8,423 nucleotides of DNA from the NCBI GenBank assembly GCA_020201235.1, contig JAIVHD010000094.1:1-8423 (forward strand), given 5' to 3'. The translations under genes and the position numbers were made by a program. This stretch comes from Lysobacteraceae bacterium. GTDB lineage: Bacteria > Pseudomonadota > Gammaproteobacteria > Xanthomonadales > Wenzhouxiangellaceae. The first letter of the stretch is position 1. Each line of letters begins with the position of its first letter. Below, one piece after another: positions 7,222 through 8,423 of the stretch. The notes beneath the pieces are model-generated. The model was not told the origin of the DNA and made no database searches. It saw only the letters and a list, made by a program, of their open reading frames with translations.

Positions 7222-7267
7222 TCGCTGTCGGCAGCCGTCGCCGGGGTCGGACCGCGAGGTTGTAATC

Positions 7268-7314
7268 CCACAGCCCGATCAGAACGGCTTGGCCGTTCTG
7301 ATCGGGCGTTGTGG
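7268..7314. terminator. Long perfect hairpin after ftsH (possible terminator)
   Basis: GCCCGATCAGAACGGC (7273-7288), loop TTG, and GCCGTTCTGATCGGGC (7292-7307) form an uninterrupted 16-bp stem. CCACA (7268-7272) and TGTGG (7310-7314) extend it by five pairs past a 2-base bulge. It begins 46 bases after the ftsH stop and would end the rlmE-ftsH transcript. A T-run is absent: GTTGTGG follows. It therefore may block 3' exonucleases or be a repeat or binding site rather than a simple intrinsic terminator. Confidence 0.5.
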
Positions 7315-7418
7315 CCAAGCAAAGCGGCGCGCGAGCGGGGCCTGATTGATCAGCAGATCGCTCGACCGTTGTGCCACTCAACGTCAAGCTCAACGATTCA
7401 ATTTTCGACGAGTAGCCG

Positions 7419-7946
7419 ATGAGCCGCTGGCGACCCCCCGGGGCACGATCGAGCCCCTATATCACAGCGCAGGGCCTGGAGAATCTGAAGGCTGAGCTGA
7501 AGCAGCTCTGGGTGGATCGGCGCGACGTTGTCGCGGCCCTGACTGCGGCGGCCGCCGAAGGCGATCGATCGGAAAACGCCGAGTACATCTATCGCAAAAA
7601 ACAACTGCGGGAAATGGATCGGCGCATTCGCTATCTGGGCAAGCGAAGCGATGAGGTCAGGCCGGTTGCGGGCAGTCCTTCCGACTCGGGCAGGGTTTTC
7701 TTCGGCGCCTGGGTCACGATCGAAGAAGGGGGCGCGCAGACGTGCCGCTATCGGATCGTCGGTGCCGATGAAATCGACCCTCAGAAAGGCTGGATTTCGG
7801 TCGATTCGCCGCTCGCACGCGGGCTGTTGGGTAAACCGCTGGATGAAGAACTGGCAATCGAAACGCCTTCCGGCCGACGCCAGGTGACCATTGCGGCAAT
7901 TGATTACGATACGGTGCCTGAAACCGGATCGGAGGACGGCGATTGA
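7419..7946 (+). CDS. greB: Transcription elongation factor GreB
   Basis: Gre factors enter the secondary channel of RNA polymerase and stimulate cleavage of backtracked RNA. The 175-residue product has an N-terminal coiled coil beginning YITAQGLENLKAELKQLW, then the tip motif GDRSENAEYIYRKKQLREMD with catalytic acidic residues D49 and E52, and RRIRYLGKR. The C-terminal globular domain reads VFFGAWVTIEE, YRIVGADEID and GWISVDSPLARGLLGKPLDE. The 'EYIYRKK' and 'FFGAWV' forms and the tryptophan in the first helix mark GreB rather than GreA. It begins 197 bases after ftsH and behind a hairpin, so it likely has its own promoter, but none is clear. The ribosome binding site before ATG 7419 is weak. 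GreB is not the usual gene downstream of ftsH in gammaproteobacteria, where folP often follows. Confidence 0.9.
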   Translation: MSRWRPPGARSSPYITAQGLENLKAELKQLWVDRRDVVAALTAAAAEGDRSENAEYIYRKKQLREMDRRIRYLGKRSDEVRPVAGSPSDSGRVFFGAWVTIEEGGAQTCRYRIVGADEIDPQKGWISVDSPLARGLLGKPLDEELAIETPSGRRQVTIAAIDYDTVPETGSEDGD

Positions 7947-7966
7947 GCCTCTGGGACGTTGTCATT

Positions 7967-7993
7967 CGTGCGCGATCGACACGCGATTTTTTT
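7967..7993 (+). terminator. Candidate intrinsic terminator of greB
   Basis: A short GC stem (CGCG at 7971-7974 with CGCG at 7982-7985, loop ATCGACA) is followed by A and seven T residues (7987-7993). It starts about 20 bases after the greB stop codon. The stem is short, so efficiency is uncertain, but the T-run in this GC-rich region and its position support a terminator. Confidence 0.5.
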
Positions 7994-8007
7994 ATGCGCT
8001 CTGCGAA

Positions 8008-8423
8008 TTACGGCGGGCTTAGCGCGGCCGCGTTGCTATTTTGCAGCGGCGGTTTCGGATTGTCGACCGGCGGGCCGGCCATCTGTTCACGCAGTAACGC
8101 TTGGTCGGCGTCGTCGCTAAAGCGCGCGCCGGAAGCCGATTCAACGATTCCCAGGCGTTTCAGGGCCTCCTGATAAACCGGTTCGGCCAGCGAATCGATC
8201 GTGGCACGATATTCCTGCTGCCAGATCTCCGGCACGCTCAATTGACCGAAGCGCTCAACCAGCTCGCGCGCGCTCCAGCGTCGGCCGCGCTGCATGCAGC
8301 ACTCGTGAAACGCGGCCAGGGTCGAATCGAGCGAAGCCCGGCCCCCGGTTTCGTGACGAAGGCGCGTGTCGACTCGCAGAAAAAACGCCGCACCGGTCCA
8401 ATACACGCGCCGATAGGCGCGCA
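8008..8423 (-). CDS. M61-like peptidase family protein, C-terminal part, cut by the window edge
   Basis: The minus strand is open from the window edge to TAA at 8010-8008, about 137 codons. The first residues in the window are RAYRRVYWTGAAFFLRVDTR followed by LRHETGGRASLDSTLAAFHE. This matches the segment after the active site of gluzincin peptidases of the M61 (glycyl aminopeptidase) type, with the pattern 'Y-W-x-G-A-x-x-x-L-x-x-D-x-x-L-R-x-x-T-G-G-x-x-S-L-D'. The HExxH zinc motif would lie upstream, outside the window. Further on it has SARELVERFGQL and EALKRLGI, then a Pro/Asn-rich tail. M61 proteins usually end in a PDZ-like domain, and none is seen here, so this may be a divergent, PDZ-less relative. 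It converges on greB. Family assignment is moderate; function is not certain. Confidence 0.55.
   Translation of the reverse strand, partial: RAYRRVYWTGAAFFLRVDTRLRHETGGRASLDSTLAAFHECCMQRGRRWSARELVERFGQLSVPEIWQQEYRATIDSLAEPVYQEALKRLGIVESASGARFSDDADQALLREQMAGPPVDNPKPPLQNSNAAALSPP

Overview
The window is a stretch of GC-rich bacterial chromosome, most likely from a gammaproteobacterium. It carries two conserved gammaproteobacterial neighbourhoods, surE-pcm-nlpD and yhbY/rlmE-ftsH. The protein sequences (a DedA-type YqaA between pcm and nlpD, and an Mth938-domain gene paired with yhbY) feel closest to the Xanthomonadales/Wenzhouxiangella side of the class. That placement is an impression from memory, not a search result. 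No rRNA, tRNA, CRISPR array, prophage or transposase gene is visible.

Layout. (1) 1-207, minus strand: the N-terminal part of an Smr-family protein. (2) 208-580: a 373-base intergenic region between divergent genes, holding a 115-bp element with 16-bp terminal inverted repeats. (3) 581-3468, plus strand: a tightly packed run surE, pcm, yqaA-like DedA gene, nlpD-like lipoprotein gene, with overlaps or gaps of only a few bases. The nlpD-like gene is split by an apparent one-base frameshift near 3073-3080. (4) 3465-3661: a ~197-bp inverted-repeat element bounded by TTAA, whose ends supply the stop codons of both convergent neighbours. (5) 3658-4340, minus strand: yhbY followed by an Mth938-domain gene, overlapping by ATGA. 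(6) 4341-4689: the divergent control region between yhbY and rlmE, holding a third copy of the repeat end, a perfect 12-bp hairpin and a palindrome. (7) 4690-7221, plus strand: rlmE then ftsH. (8) 7222-7418: an intergenic region with a perfect 16-bp-stem hairpin. (9) 7419-7946: greB. (10) 8008-8423, minus strand: the C-terminal part of an M61-like peptidase, convergent with greB.

How the genes fit together. The first operon holds protein and nucleotide repair or housekeeping functions (SurE nucleotidase, Pcm isoaspartyl methyltransferase), a DedA membrane protein, and a LysM/LytM envelope factor that normally activates a cell-division amidase. The second block concerns ribosome maturation (YhbY on the 50S subunit, RlmE 2'-O-methylation of 23S rRNA) and membrane protein quality control (FtsH). 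GreB rescues backtracked RNA polymerase.

The most unusual signals are an apparent in-frame loss of about 27 residues from a normally conserved helix in the FtsH protease domain, the frameshift in nlpD, and at least two families of inverted-repeat elements in the intergenic regions. I did not find a complete, obviously new multi-gene system here.
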